DNA from: an uncultured Clostridiaceae bacterium | GTDB taxonomy: Bacteria > Bacillota > Clostridia > Lachnospirales > Lachnospiraceae | Direction: 5' to 3' | DNA length: 9,947 nt | NCBI GenBank assembly: GCA_949948825.1 | Contig: CATLIJ010000077.1 | Span: forward strand, 1 to 9,947 | Part shown: positions 1 through 8,490 of the stretch, piece after piece | Layout: every line of letters begins with the position of its first letter | Numbering within the stretch: the first letter of the stretch is position 1 | Position numbers and translations under genes: made by a program | Notes under the pieces: generated by a model | What the model saw: the letters and a program-made list of their open reading frames with translations, nothing else | Database searches by the model: none | Told to the model about the DNA's origin: nothing

Positions 1-2214
1 ATTGATGCAGTTTTTTATGGACGGGGCATTATGCCCTTCCTCCCCAAACATCCCGCTTTCATAGATGCCTGTCATGCGTCCGCCGATTCCTCCGGCAAAC
101 AGATTGGCAGTAACCTCCCCCCGGTTTTGGCAATAGGTAAGGGTTACTCCTTCTCCTGTCCAGCCATATCCGAAAATGCCTCCCACTCCCATGGCTGTAC
201 TCACAGCCTCCTCCTCCGGACTGTAACCTTCCTCCGGACTTTTGTCTGGTTCCGGAAGAAGGGCTGTAACCTTTCCCTCCATCACCAGCTCCCGGGCAGG
301 CTGTCCGGCTCCGGCAGCCCTGTGAAGAGCTTTTAAGCTTCCGTCCCCCTCCTGTGCTGCTGCCAGAATCCCCACAATGCCGCCGACTCCAAAGGGAGCC
401 TTTCTGGTCTCTGCCAGCCCTTTTGGACACAGAACCTTTACCATGTCCTGCCCTCTTTTGTCATTGCTCACAGTCACAGCAATATCCTCCAAAACTCCCT
501 GGCTTCTTCCGCACACAATACCTGCGCCCCACAGATAGTCAAGGGAATTTTCCTTATCCGGCAAAATTTCCAAGGATAAAACCGGATTGAGAAGGGTGAT
601 TCGGTTCACTCTGCCCTCAATCTCGCCGAACAGCCCCACATATCGGGTATACCGCTGATTCTGTTCATTCGCCTCCTGATCTGTCCCATAAAGCTTCTCC
701 ACAATCTCATCAGAAGGCATAGAATCCATCCCCAGCTGAAGATTCACAAGAGCAGAAGCAGCTCCCTTCCCCTCCAGACTGTGAGAAGCGCTTAAAAGCT
801 TTATGGAAGGAAAGTCAAGAATCCCCTCCTCTGTGCTGCTGTCTCTCCACCCAAGCTCCAGAACGCCGCCTCCGCTGTCTGTCTCCTTAAGTCCGTACAT
901 GCCCACACCTGCAGAAGTCCAGTCAATATTCCGCGCGGACAGCACAAAGTTCCCCTCCCTCTCCGGAGCAAAATACCTCATATTAGACAGATGACGGAAC
1001 CTGGTAATACTGGCCTCCAAAACAGAATCCTTTTCTTTTGCCTTGGCAAACAGTGTATTCTCATCATTGGAGCGAAGGGGGCTGCTTGCCCTGTATTCCC
1101 TGAAATCTCCTTCTGTCTCTGCATAGGTAGGCCGGACGGTTATTACTGCATACAGATCCACAGGGCCTGCCAGAACCTTCATGCTTTCACTTCCCGCAGT
1201 GCCCAGGCGGGTGATGCTGGCACTGTATTTTCTTATAATCTCTGCTCCTTCTGCTCCGGTCTTTGCATTCAAAACCTCCATAAGCTCAGATGACATCATC
1301 CCATCTAACACCAAAGAAAATCTGCCGCTGTCTTCCTGATAGGTCAAAGGAAACGCCCATTCACCCACCTCTGTCTTTTCCCGGTCTGTCAGTGTCAAAG
1401 AAGCAATCTCATTGTTTTTAATCCATTTTCCCTGGCCCAGCTTATATAAATCCACCTCTGTGGAAAAAAGCTCCTGGTTGGTCCCTTTTTCGTAAAACGA
1501 AATGTCATAGGCCACATCCAGGCTTTTATGCCTGGAATTGCCGGACCAGTTAAGGGAAAGGGTCTCTCCGTTGACTAAATTAATGGTAGTCACCTTCAGG
1601 CGGATGGGCTTTAGCTCCACCACATTCACAACATCCTCCACAGAATAATATCCCAAAAGCTTATCCCGCCTGATGTCATAGCCCCGGTAGGCTTCCCCGG
1701 CGCTTATATTCCACACTCCGGTATCTCCCTCTGCCCCGTCATAGGCCAGACCAAAGCAATGGGTTCCATAAAAAGCAGAATACACTTGTCCGGTCTCCAC
1801 ATCAATCTCAATTCCAATCGACCCCCTGAAAAAGTCTGGATCATAGATGCTGCTGCCCAGCAGCTTTTGGACCAGATTGTCTGATTTGGAAGACTCTGCG
1901 GCATTGCTGCCATTCATGGTAATCAGGTAAATACGATTCGCTTCCCGGTCTTCTTCTGTAAAGGTATTGTTGCAGGTTCCGTAATAAATCACCTCCCGGC
2001 GGAACTCATCCCATTCACCGGAGGTACGGTACCAGGTCAGAGAAGCTTCTGCTGCCAGATATACAGTTTTTGCATTGGATTCGTTTTTCCGAAATTCTGC
2101 CAGCCTGATATAATGAATCGCAGATGGAACAGCCACTGCCGCTAAAATGCTGATGATCACTAAGACCACTACCAATTCAGTTAATGTAAATCCTTTGTTG
2201 GAATTTCCATTCAT
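1..2214 (-). CDS. Prepilin-type large surface protein with GLUG-like repeats (partial, C-terminus off the window)
   Basis: The frame is open from ATG at 2214 to the left edge, giving 738 residues with no stop; the C-terminus is missing. The N-terminus is a class III prepilin signal: a short polar leader ending in NKG (residues 6-8), then FTLTE with the conserved Glu at +5, then a hydrophobic helix (about 9-30). Family knowledge predicts cleavage after Gly8 and N-methylation of Phe9 by a prepilin peptidase, so the product should sit in a pilus or pseudopilus or stay membrane-anchored by the helix. The remainder is a very large ectodomain; ordinary pilins are 120-200 residues. From about residue 525 glycine-rich segments appear (YVGLFGEIEG, GVGGIVGI, GVGGIFGYGW, FAGGIGG, ending SIKNCIN) that look like GLUG repeats of surface proteins. 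A GAGG Shine-Dalgarno lies 10 nt before the ATG. It is a single gene behind its own promoter. Function is not determined; adhesion or a minor-pilin tip role is inference. Confidence 0.85.
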   Translation of the reverse strand, partial: MNGNSNKGFTLTELVVVLVIISILAAVAVPSAIHYIRLAEFRKNESNAKTVYLAAEASLTWYRTSGEWDEFRREVIYYGTCNNTFTEEDREANRIYLITMNGSNAAESSKSDNLVQKLLGSSIYDPDFFRGSIGIEIDVETGQVYSAFYGTHCFGLAYDGAEGDTGVWNISAGEAYRGYDIRRDKLLGYYSVEDVVNVVELKPIRLKVTTINLVNGETLSLNWSGNSRHKSLDVAYDISFYEKGTNQELFSTEVDLYKLGQGKWIKNNEIASLTLTDREKTEVGEWAFPLTYQEDSGRFSLVLDGMMSSELMEVLNAKTGAEGAEIIRKYSASITRLGTAGSESMKVLAGPVDLYAVITVRPTYAETEGDFREYRASSPLRSNDENTLFAKAKEKDSVLEASITRFRHLSNMRYFAPEREGNFVLSARNIDWTSAGVGMYGLKETDSGGGVLELGWRDSSTEEGILDFPSIKLLSASHSLEGKGAASALVNLQLGMDSMPSDEIVEKLYGTDQEANEQNQRYTRYVGLFGEIEGRVNRITLLNPVLSLEILPDKENSLDYLWGAGIVCGRSQGVLEDIAVTVSNDKRGQDMVKVLCPKGLAETRKAPFGVGGIVGILAAAQEGDGSLKALHRAAGAGQPARELVMEGKVTALLPEPDKSPEEGYSPEEEAVSTAMGVGGIFGYGWTGEGVTLTYCQNRGEVTANLFAGGIGGRMTGIYESGMFGEEGHNAPSIKNCIN

Positions 2215-2326
2215 AGCCTTGTTTCCTCTTTCCTGTTACACTTTCGTTTCAATTATCAACACCATCTGCTGCTGGCTTATATTTTCCTAAAAGGATTGAT
2301 AGCAACAAAAATTAATGAGTGGGTTT

Positions 2327-2355
2327 ATCATAGCAAATAAAAAAGAAGCTGAAAA
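2327..2355 (-). promoter_or_regulatory. Sigma-A-like promoter for the prepilin-type gene
   Basis: On the minus strand a TATGAT -10 hexamer (2332-2327) is preceded by TGC, giving an extended -10. A TTTTCA -35-like hexamer (2355-2350) lies 17 nt upstream, matching 4 of 6 consensus bases. The surrounding sequence is AT-rich. It lies after the polC terminator and about 110 nt before the prepilin start, leaving a sizeable 5' leader in which I see no convincing riboswitch or hairpin. Assigned by eye only. Confidence 0.5.
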
Positions 2356-2400
2356 GAGGTTCGGAATACATCGCATTTTTTTGGTATGAATTGCACATGG

Positions 2401-2446
2401 CAAAACAGAAAAAGAATCCTGACCTTTCCGGATCAGAATTCTTTTT
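2401..2446 (-). terminator. Rho-independent terminator after polC
   Basis: Read on the minus strand, two arms (2446-2433 and 2422-2409) pair over about 14 bp with one G-U. The core is GAATTCTGA against TCAGGATTC, with a 10-nt loop. The run TTTTTCTGTTTTG follows. It starts 27 nt past the polC stop, so it should end the ATPase-HNH-ispG-polC transcript and separate it from the prepilin-type gene. Confidence 0.8.
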
Positions 2447-2472
2447 GTCATTCTATTATTACCTTGTCCAAG

Positions 2473-5400
2473 TCATCCAAAGTCAAACAAAGACAGCTGA
2501 TTGCTCTCCGGCAGATCTCCCAAAAGCCCCATATCTGCCATCAAATCCGTAAGGCTCTTGCTCACCTTTGCCCGGTTGCGGAAATCTTCTCTGGAAAGGA
2601 ACTGTCCTTCTGCCGCAGCCTCCACCACGCTTTCTGCCGCCTTATCTCCCATTCCGTCAATACTGCCAAGAGACGGCATCAGCTTCCCGTCAATAATCTG
2701 AAAATGGTGGGCCTGGGCCCGGTAAATATCCAGGGGCATAAACTCATATCCCCGGGCGTACATTTCCTGCACAATCCGCATATCCCGCAAGGTGTCCTGC
2801 TCCTTTTTGGAAAGGGAATCCGCTCGCTTTTTAAAATCAGCCAGATGGTATTCCAGCCGGTCTCTTCCCTGGCACATCAGCTCATAGGAGAATCCATTGG
2901 CCCGAATGCTGAAAAAGGAAGCATAATAAGCCAGAGGATAAAATACCTTGCAGTAAGCCACCCGCCATGCCATCATCACATAGGCTGCCGCATGGGCTTT
3001 GGGGAACATGTACTTAATCTTTAGGCAGGAATCAATATACCATTGTGGCACATTATGCTTCTTCATCTCCTCAATCCATTCTGGTTTCAGCCCCTTGCCT
3101 TTCCGGACGCTCTCCATAATGGTAAAGGAAAGCCCTTCCTCCATTCCCTGCTGAATCAGGTATACCATAATGTCATCCCGGCAGCAGATGGCAGTCTGAA
3201 TGGTAGCCTGTCCGCTTAAAATCAAATCCTTGGCATTTCCCAGCCACACGTCCGTCCCATGGGCCAGCCCTGCAATCCGCACCAAATCAGAAAAATATTT
3301 GGGCTGAGCATCTATGAGCATCTGCATGGCAAAGTCGGTTCCAAATTCCGGAATCCCAAGAGCTCCCAGCTGACAGCCGCCAATGTCCTCCGGTGTGATG
3401 CCAAGAGCCGTGGTGTTCTGAAACAGGGACATAACCTCCGGCGAATCCAGGGGAATGTCCTTTACCGGGTCCAGTCCGGTAAGGTCCTGAAGCATCCGGA
3501 TCATGGTCGGATCATCATGTCCCAGAATATCCAGCTTCAGCAGGTTATGGTCAATGGAGTGATAATCAAAATGCGTGGTCACTGTCTTGGTGGTCATGTC
3601 ATTGGCCGGACGCTGGACCGGGGTAAAGGAATAGATTTCATCTCCAATGGGAAGCACCACAATTCCTCCCGGATGCTGTCCCGTGGTCCGGCGCACTCCC
3701 ACGCATCCCTGGACAATCCGGTCAATCTCGCAGTTCCTCTTGTGGACGCCCCGCTCCTCATAATACCGTTTGACATACCCAAAAGCCGTCTTATCTGCCA
3801 GCGTTCCAATGGTCCCTGCCCGGAAGGTCTGCCCCTTACCGAAAATCACTTCTGTATAATCATGGGCCTTGCTCTGATACTCTCCGGAGAAATTCAGGTC
3901 AATATCCGGCTCCTTGTCCCCCTTAAAACCCAAAAAGGTCTCAAAGGGAATGTCATACCCTGCCTTCATCAAAGGGGTGCCGCACTTGGGGCAATCCCGG
4001 TCCGGCATATCGCACCCAGCCATTCCGCCGAACTTTTTCACCTCTTCGGAATCAAAGTCATAAAAATGGCATTTGGGACAATAATAATGGGGGCTTAGGG
4101 GATTTACCTCTGTAATGCCAGACATGGTAGCCACAAAGGATGAACCAACAGAACCTCTGGAGCCTACCAGATATCCGTCCTCATTGGACTTCCACACAAG
4201 CTTTTGGGCAATGATGTACATGACCGCAAATCCATTGGAAATAATGGAATTTAACTCCCGCTCCAGCCGCTCCACCACAATCTCCGGCAAATCCTCTCCA
4301 TACATTTCATGGGCGCAGTCATAACAGATTTTTCTTAAGGTTTCATCCGAATCTGCAATCACAGGCGGACATTTATCCGGACGCACCGGGGCAATGTAAT
4401 CGCACATATCCGCAATCTTCCGGGTATTGGTTATTACCACCTCCTCTGCCTTATCCGGACCCAGGTAGGCAAACTCCTCTAACATCTCCTCTGTGGTCCG
4501 AAGATAAAGAGGCGCCTGCTTGTCTGCATCGCTGAAATTCTGCCCTGCCATCAGAATCCTCCGGTACACCTCATCCTCAGGATTGAGAAAATGCACATCG
4601 CAGGTAGCGCATACCGGCTTGCCGAGCGCCTCCCCCATATGTATAATCCGCCGGTTTAAATCCATTAAATCCTCCATGGTTTTTACCGTGCTTTTCTCAT
4701 CCCGCAGCATAAACTCATTATTCCCCAAAGGCTGGATCTCCAGATAATCATAAAAGGAGGCAATCTTCATCAGCTCCTCCTCGGGCAGTCCCCGCAGCAT
4801 GGCCTGAAAAAGCTCTCCGGCCTCACAGGCTGATCCGATAATCAGGCCTTCCCGGTACTCGTCTAACAGGCTTTTGGGAATCCGGGGACGCTTGGCATAA
4901 TAATCAATGTGGGACCAGGAAACCAGACGGTACAAATTGGTCCGCCCCACCTCATTTTTGGCCAGAAGAATAATATGATAGGTGGGCAGCTTTTTCACCA
5001 TCTCCGGACTCATGGCGCTAAGCTCATTTAACTGGTCCAGATTATCCACCTGCTGATCCCGAAGCATTTTTACAAATTTCACAAAAATCTCTGCTGTGGC
5101 TCCGGCATCATCTACTGCCCGGTGATGGTTTTCCAGAGAAATATTCAAAGCCTTTGCCACTGTATCCAGCTTAAAACGGTTCAGATTGGGCAGCAAATGC
5201 CTTGCCATGGCCACTGTATCCAGCACAGTGGGGTCAAAGCGAAGCTGCTGCTGCTTTGCCTGAAACCGGATAAAGCTTACATCAAAAGAGGCATTGTGAG
5301 CCACCAGCACACACCCTTCACAAAACTTCAGAAACTCTGGCAGCACCTGGTCAATCTTCTGGGCTGGCAGCACCATATTATCATTGATTCCGGTCAGTTT

Positions 5401-7371
5401 TTCAATCTCAAGGGGAATGGGAACCTCCGGGTTTACAAATACACTGAACTTCTCCGTGATGGCCCCATCCTCCACCTTCACTGCCCCGATCTCAATGATG
5501 TGGTTCTTCTCCGGACTGAAGCCAGTGGTCTCAATGTCAAACACCACAAAGGAATCGGAAAAGGACTGACCCTTCGAGTTTTCCACCAGCTCCTTTTTGT
5601 CATCCACCAGATAGCCTTCCACCCCGTACAGAAGCTTAAAGTCATCTCCTTTGTCCAGAGCATGGCTGGCATCAGGAAATGCCTGTACGCAGCCATGATC
5701 TGTGACTGCAATAGCTGGCATTCCCCATTCCTTAGCCCGTTTTACAATGTCCTTTACCTCCGAGACCCCATCCATATCGCTCATTTTCGTGTGACAGTGA
5801 AGCTCCACCCGCTTTACCGGACTGTTGTCGGTCCGCTTGCTGGTAAAATCCTCATATTTCTTGATTCCCCGGACCGAGCCAATGGACAGCTCTCCGTCAA
5901 AACGGTCAATGGTGGTCATTCCCCAAAGGCGGATAAAGGTTCCCGCCTTAGTGGCCTTTTCTATATCTGCCAGGGACGCCTCATCTGCAAACATTTTCAC
6001 GGTGATGGTATCTGTGAAATCCGTCACATGAAAAATAAAAATGGTTTTTCCGCTGCGGAGAAGGCGGCTGTCCCGATCCAAAATCCTGCCCCGGATAAAT
6101 ACCTCTCCAATCTCTCCCTCTATCTTGTCCAGCTCAATAAAATCATCCGAAAAATCCTTGCCATAGAGCACATCCGGGTTGTCTGATTTTTTGCGGTAGC
6201 CGCCGCCAGAGCTCCAGTCGCTCTTTTTCAGACCGCTCTTTTTCCCGGCGGCCCGCTTCTGGAAGTCTCCTTTATCCATGGCCCCATATGCAGAGCCAGC
6301 TCCGGATGTTCCAGCTGTCCCGGCGGCTCCATTCATTTCAGCCCCTGCCCCGGACATTCCGGCGACTCCGTTCATTCCGGCTCTGGCCCCGTTCATTCCG
6401 GCAACTCCGCTCATTTCGGCTCCGGATATTCCGATGGCTCCGCTCATCCCAGGTGTCCCGGCTCCGGCGGTACCGGCAGCTCCATTCATCCCGGCTCCTG
6501 CCCCGCTCATTCCGGCGGCTCCGTTCATCCCGGCTCCTGCCCCGCTCATTCCGGCGGCTCCGTTCATTCCAGCTCCCGCCCCGCTCATTTCAGCCGCTCC
6601 CATCCCAGGTGCTCCGGCCGCTCCGCCTGTCCCGGCCATTTCGCCCATTCCGGCGCCAGAGCCGACTGCCCCAGCCGCTCCGCCCATGCCAACAGCAGAC
6701 GCGTCGCCCTCCTCCCAGGGAGCTGCATCTGCTGCCGGACCAGGGGGAAGAGCTCCGTTTCCGCCATCCATTCCATTTCCAAGTTCCAAAAACGGCGCCA
6801 CCTTGGCAATCATCCGCTCTGCTTCTTTCCTTGCATACATTTCCCGCTCCAGAAAAGCCTTTGCCCGCACTGGCTCCACATAGTCAAACACCAGCTCCAC
6901 AGGCAGGCCGCACCGCTCATGGAACACCTTTTCCAGAATCCGTTTCAGCTCCCCGGCCTTCTCCTTGTTGACCATGGTATCCTCAATGGTCATCCGCATC
7001 AGATCCGGCTGCGGAAAGGAAAACTCCGCCTTGCGGAACATGCTGTACTCCACAATGCTGTAATGCTTCAGCTCCATTAAAAGGCTGTCCTTATACACCT
7101 GCAAAAGCTTCTCAGGCGTGTATTGCCTGGAAAGCTGATACCGCTCAAAGATCTTCACCTGAAGCCGTTTCCCCGGAAAAAGCTGATCCCGGATTCCCCG
7201 TTCCAGATCCATAATGCTCTTTCTGTGAATCAGCCGGGAGCTGACCAGATACACACGAAGAAGCCTTCTGTCCCTGGTCATGGAAACCTTTTCCACCTCC
7301 ACCATCTCCAGAAGCTCTGTCATCTGCTCAGTCATATGCAGTCCCGGAAATACTTCCAAAAATCCCCTCAT
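2473..7371 (-). CDS. polC: DNA polymerase III PolC-type alpha subunit with expanded repeat linker
   Basis: Gram-positive replicative DNA polymerase with built-in 3'-5' proofreading. Visible in order: N-terminal region (about 1-195); Gly/Ala/Met-rich repeat linker (about 226-360) and a Lys-rich stretch (370-395); OB fold (about 420-505); PHP domain opening HCHTKMSD (525-532) with TDHG (557-560); DEDDh exonuclease inserted in the PHP domain (FDIETTG with D612/E614, D697, H750, D755); PHP remainder; a four-Cys zinc site (C1098, C1101, C1127, C1130); the catalytic palm (PDIDLNFSGEYQ, D1156 and D1158, third Asp D1281 in LKLDILGH); fingers; a helix-hairpin-helix (about 1567-1590); and a C-terminal beta-clamp motif QLSLF (1625-1629). 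All catalytic residues expected are present. At 1632 residues it is nearly 200 longer than the usual ~1440, mostly from the linker. The start at 7371 keeps the FLEVFPGL N-terminus typical of clostridial PolC. It lies 6 nt after the ispG stop; AAGGA is only 2 nt from ATG, while GGGAG lies 10 nt upstream inside the ispG end, suggesting coupled translation. Confidence 0.98.
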   Translation of the reverse strand: MRGFLEVFPGLHMTEQMTELLEMVEVEKVSMTRDRRLLRVYLVSSRLIHRKSIMDLERGIRDQLFPGKRLQVKIFERYQLSRQYTPEKLLQVYKDSLLMELKHYSIVEYSMFRKAEFSFPQPDLMRMTIEDTMVNKEKAGELKRILEKVFHERCGLPVELVFDYVEPVRAKAFLEREMYARKEAERMIAKVAPFLELGNGMDGGNGALPPGPAADAAPWEEGDASAVGMGGAAGAVGSGAGMGEMAGTGGAAGAPGMGAAEMSGAGAGMNGAAGMSGAGAGMNGAAGMSGAGAGMNGAAGTAGAGTPGMSGAIGISGAEMSGVAGMNGARAGMNGVAGMSGAGAEMNGAAGTAGTSGAGSAYGAMDKGDFQKRAAGKKSGLKKSDWSSGGGYRKKSDNPDVLYGKDFSDDFIELDKIEGEIGEVFIRGRILDRDSRLLRSGKTIFIFHVTDFTDTITVKMFADEASLADIEKATKAGTFIRLWGMTTIDRFDGELSIGSVRGIKKYEDFTSKRTDNSPVKRVELHCHTKMSDMDGVSEVKDIVKRAKEWGMPAIAVTDHGCVQAFPDASHALDKGDDFKLLYGVEGYLVDDKKELVENSKGQSFSDSFVVFDIETTGFSPEKNHIIEIGAVKVEDGAITEKFSVFVNPEVPIPLEIEKLTGINDNMVLPAQKIDQVLPEFLKFCEGCVLVAHNASFDVSFIRFQAKQQQLRFDPTVLDTVAMARHLLPNLNRFKLDTVAKALNISLENHHRAVDDAGATAEIFVKFVKMLRDQQVDNLDQLNELSAMSPEMVKKLPTYHIILLAKNEVGRTNLYRLVSWSHIDYYAKRPRIPKSLLDEYREGLIIGSACEAGELFQAMLRGLPEEELMKIASFYDYLEIQPLGNNEFMLRDEKSTVKTMEDLMDLNRRIIHMGEALGKPVCATCDVHFLNPEDEVYRRILMAGQNFSDADKQAPLYLRTTEEMLEEFAYLGPDKAEEVVITNTRKIADMCDYIAPVRPDKCPPVIADSDETLRKICYDCAHEMYGEDLPEIVVERLERELNSIISNGFAVMYIIAQKLVWKSNEDGYLVGSRGSVGSSFVATMSGITEVNPLSPHYYCPKCHFYDFDSEEVKKFGGMAGCDMPDRDCPKCGTPLMKAGYDIPFETFLGFKGDKEPDIDLNFSGEYQSKAHDYTEVIFGKGQTFRAGTIGTLADKTAFGYVKRYYEERGVHKRNCEIDRIVQGCVGVRRTTGQHPGGIVVLPIGDEIYSFTPVQRPANDMTTKTVTTHFDYHSIDHNLLKLDILGHDDPTMIRMLQDLTGLDPVKDIPLDSPEVMSLFQNTTALGITPEDIGGCQLGALGIPEFGTDFAMQMLIDAQPKYFSDLVRIAGLAHGTDVWLGNAKDLILSGQATIQTAICCRDDIMVYLIQQGMEEGLSFTIMESVRKGKGLKPEWIEEMKKHNVPQWYIDSCLKIKYMFPKAHAAAYVMMAWRVAYCKVFYPLAYYASFFSIRANGFSYELMCQGRDRLEYHLADFKKRADSLSKKEQDTLRDMRIVQEMYARGYEFMPLDIYRAQAHHFQIIDGKLMPSLGSIDGMGDKAAESVVEAAAEGQFLSREDFRNRAKVSKSLTDLMADMGLLGDLPESNQLSLFDFG
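6292..6693. repeat. Degenerate Gly/Ala/Met-rich coding repeat array inside polC
   Basis: This stretch encodes PolC residues about 227-360, made almost only of Gly, Ala, Met, Ser, Asn, Thr and Pro, with recurring blocks such as GAGMNGAAGMS, GAEMSGVAGMN and GARAGMNGVAGMS. The reading frame stays open throughout and repeat lengths are multiples of three. It lies in the linker between the N-terminal region and the OB fold, where other PolC proteins have a short variable segment, so it is likely flexible and tolerated. The complementary strand shows spurious Pro-rich open frames as a consequence. Confidence 0.9.
6472..6588. repeat. Three 39-bp tandem repeats within polC (13-aa unit)
   Basis: Three consecutive 39-bp units (6472-6510, 6511-6549, 6550-6588) each encode the same 13 residues, MSGAGAGMNGAAG (PolC residues 262-274, 275-287, 288-300). 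Two adjacent copies are identical at DNA level over a full period (6485-6523 and 6524-6562, identity running a few bases further). The third differs at several, mostly synonymous, positions. Perfect neighbouring copies inside an older degenerate array point to recent slippage or unequal exchange. No spacers separate the units, so this is not a CRISPR array. Confidence 0.93.
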
Positions 7372-7377
7372 CTTCCT

Positions 7378-8490
7378 TTAGCTCCCACTCTGCTGCAAAG
7401 AAAGCCTGACCAGTTCCTCCCTCAAGGCACCTAAAAGTTCCCCCTCCGGCAGCTTTTTCACCACTTCGCCTTTCCGGATCAAAAGTCCCTCTCCCATGCC
7501 CCCGGCAATCCCCAGGTCCGCTTCCTTTGCCTCTCCCGGCCCATTGACCACACATCCCATCACTGCTACCTTCAGGTTCAAATGATCAAACTCTTCCACC
7601 ATAGTTTCCACCTGACCTGCCAGCCGGATCAGATCAATCTTTGTGCGCCCGCAGGTGGGGCAGGAAACCACCTCAATCCCGCCCTTTCGAAGGCCCAGGG
7701 TACGAAGAATCAGCTTTGCTGACTTGATTTCCTCCACCGGATCTCCGGTGAGAGACACCCGTATGGTATCGCCAATGCCAAGGCTTAAGATCAGCCCCAG
7801 GCCCACTGCTGACTTAATATTTCCGGAAGTCACGGTCCCTGCTTCGGTAATTCCCACATGAAGGGGATAGCAGGTCTTCCTGCTGATGATCTCATGAGCC
7901 TGGACACACATCATCACATCCGAAGACTTGATGCTGATCACCAGATTATCATACCCCATTCTCTCGATCCATGCCACCTTATCCAGGGCGCTTTCCACAA
8001 GTCCTTCTGCTGTAACGCCCCCATGCTTTTCAATCAATTCCTTCTCCAGGGAGCCGCTGTTGACCCCCACCCGTATGGGAACCCCATATTCCTTTGCCTT
8101 ATCCACCACGGCCTGCACCCGGTCCTGACTGCCGATATTTCCCGGATTAATCCGAATCTTATCTGCCCCCTGCTCCATGGCTGCTATGGCAAGGCGGTAA
8201 TCAAAATGAATGTCCGCCACCAGTGGAATGTGAATCTGCCTCTTAATCTGCCTTAAGCTCTCCGCCGCCTCCATGGTGGGAACCGCCACCCGGATGATCT
8301 CGCAACCTGCCCGCTCCAGACAAAGAATCTGCTCCACTGTAGCCTTCACATCTTCTGTGCGGGTATTGCACATGGACTGAATCAAAATCGGATTCTCCCC
8401 GCCAATCACCTGGTTTCCAATGTGTATTTCTTTTGTTTTCATTCGGTTCATATGGTTTTCTTTCACCTGCTCCTTCAAATAAACTATCAT
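7378..8490 (-). CDS. ispG: 4-hydroxy-3-methylbut-2-enyl diphosphate synthase (GcpE)
   Basis: Penultimate enzyme of the MEP (non-mevalonate) isoprenoid pathway in the cytoplasm: converts 2-C-methyl-D-erythritol 2,4-cyclodiphosphate to HMBPP using a [4Fe-4S] cluster and reduced ferredoxin or flavodoxin. Seen (numbered from 8490): an N-terminal TIM-barrel region with IGGENPILIQSM (29-40), ADIHFDYRLA (92-101) and IRINPGN (112-118); cluster motif CPTCGRTKIDL (C277, C280); and GCVVNGPGE (C313, E320). Three Cys plus Glu is the known ligand set, and the C313-E320 spacing fits. The 370-aa frame has about 13 extra N-terminal residues: homology fits a start at 8451 (357 aa) or 8442 (354 aa) better. However, ATG 8490 overlaps the upstream HNH stop as ATGA, with AAAGGA directly abutting it, too close for a normal Shine-Dalgarno. 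The bacterial single-domain form, without the insert of plant types. polC follows after 6 nt; no promoter I could defend separates it from the upstream HNH gene. Confidence 0.97.
   Translation of the reverse strand: MIVYLKEQVKENHMNRMKTKEIHIGNQVIGGENPILIQSMCNTRTEDVKATVEQILCLERAGCEIIRVAVPTMEAAESLRQIKRQIHIPLVADIHFDYRLAIAAMEQGADKIRINPGNIGSQDRVQAVVDKAKEYGVPIRVGVNSGSLEKELIEKHGGVTAEGLVESALDKVAWIERMGYDNLVISIKSSDVMMCVQAHEIISRKTCYPLHVGITEAGTVTSGNIKSAVGLGLILSLGIGDTIRVSLTGDPVEEIKSAKLILRTLGLRKGGIEVVSCPTCGRTKIDLIRLAGQVETMVEEFDHLNLKVAVMGCVVNGPGEAKEADLGIAGGMGEGLLIRKGEVVKKLPEGELLGALREELVRLSLQQSGS

Noticed and set aside
59..430. A 123-residue minus-strand open frame
   Set aside because: It is a shadow in another frame of the prepilin-type gene, whose own frame is open across the region and carries the glycine-rich repeats.
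5122..6186. A 354-residue plus-strand open frame
   Set aside because: It lies fully antisense to the PHP and exonuclease region of polC, whose motifs are unmistakable, and its translation shows no recognisable domain.
6472..6588. Possible CRISPR array
   Set aside because: The 39-bp units are directly adjacent without unique spacers and encode an in-frame repeat inside polC.
6292..6693. Intein or inserted domain in PolC
   Set aside because: The insert is low-complexity and lacks the Cys/Ser first residue, the Hint blocks and the His-Asn ending of inteins, and it is not at a catalytic motif.
6278..6971. Two plus-strand open frames rich in Pro/Ala or Arg/Ser
   Set aside because: They are the antisense reading of the Gly/Ala/Met repeat in polC. 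Repetitive GC-rich DNA without stops yields such frames by chance.
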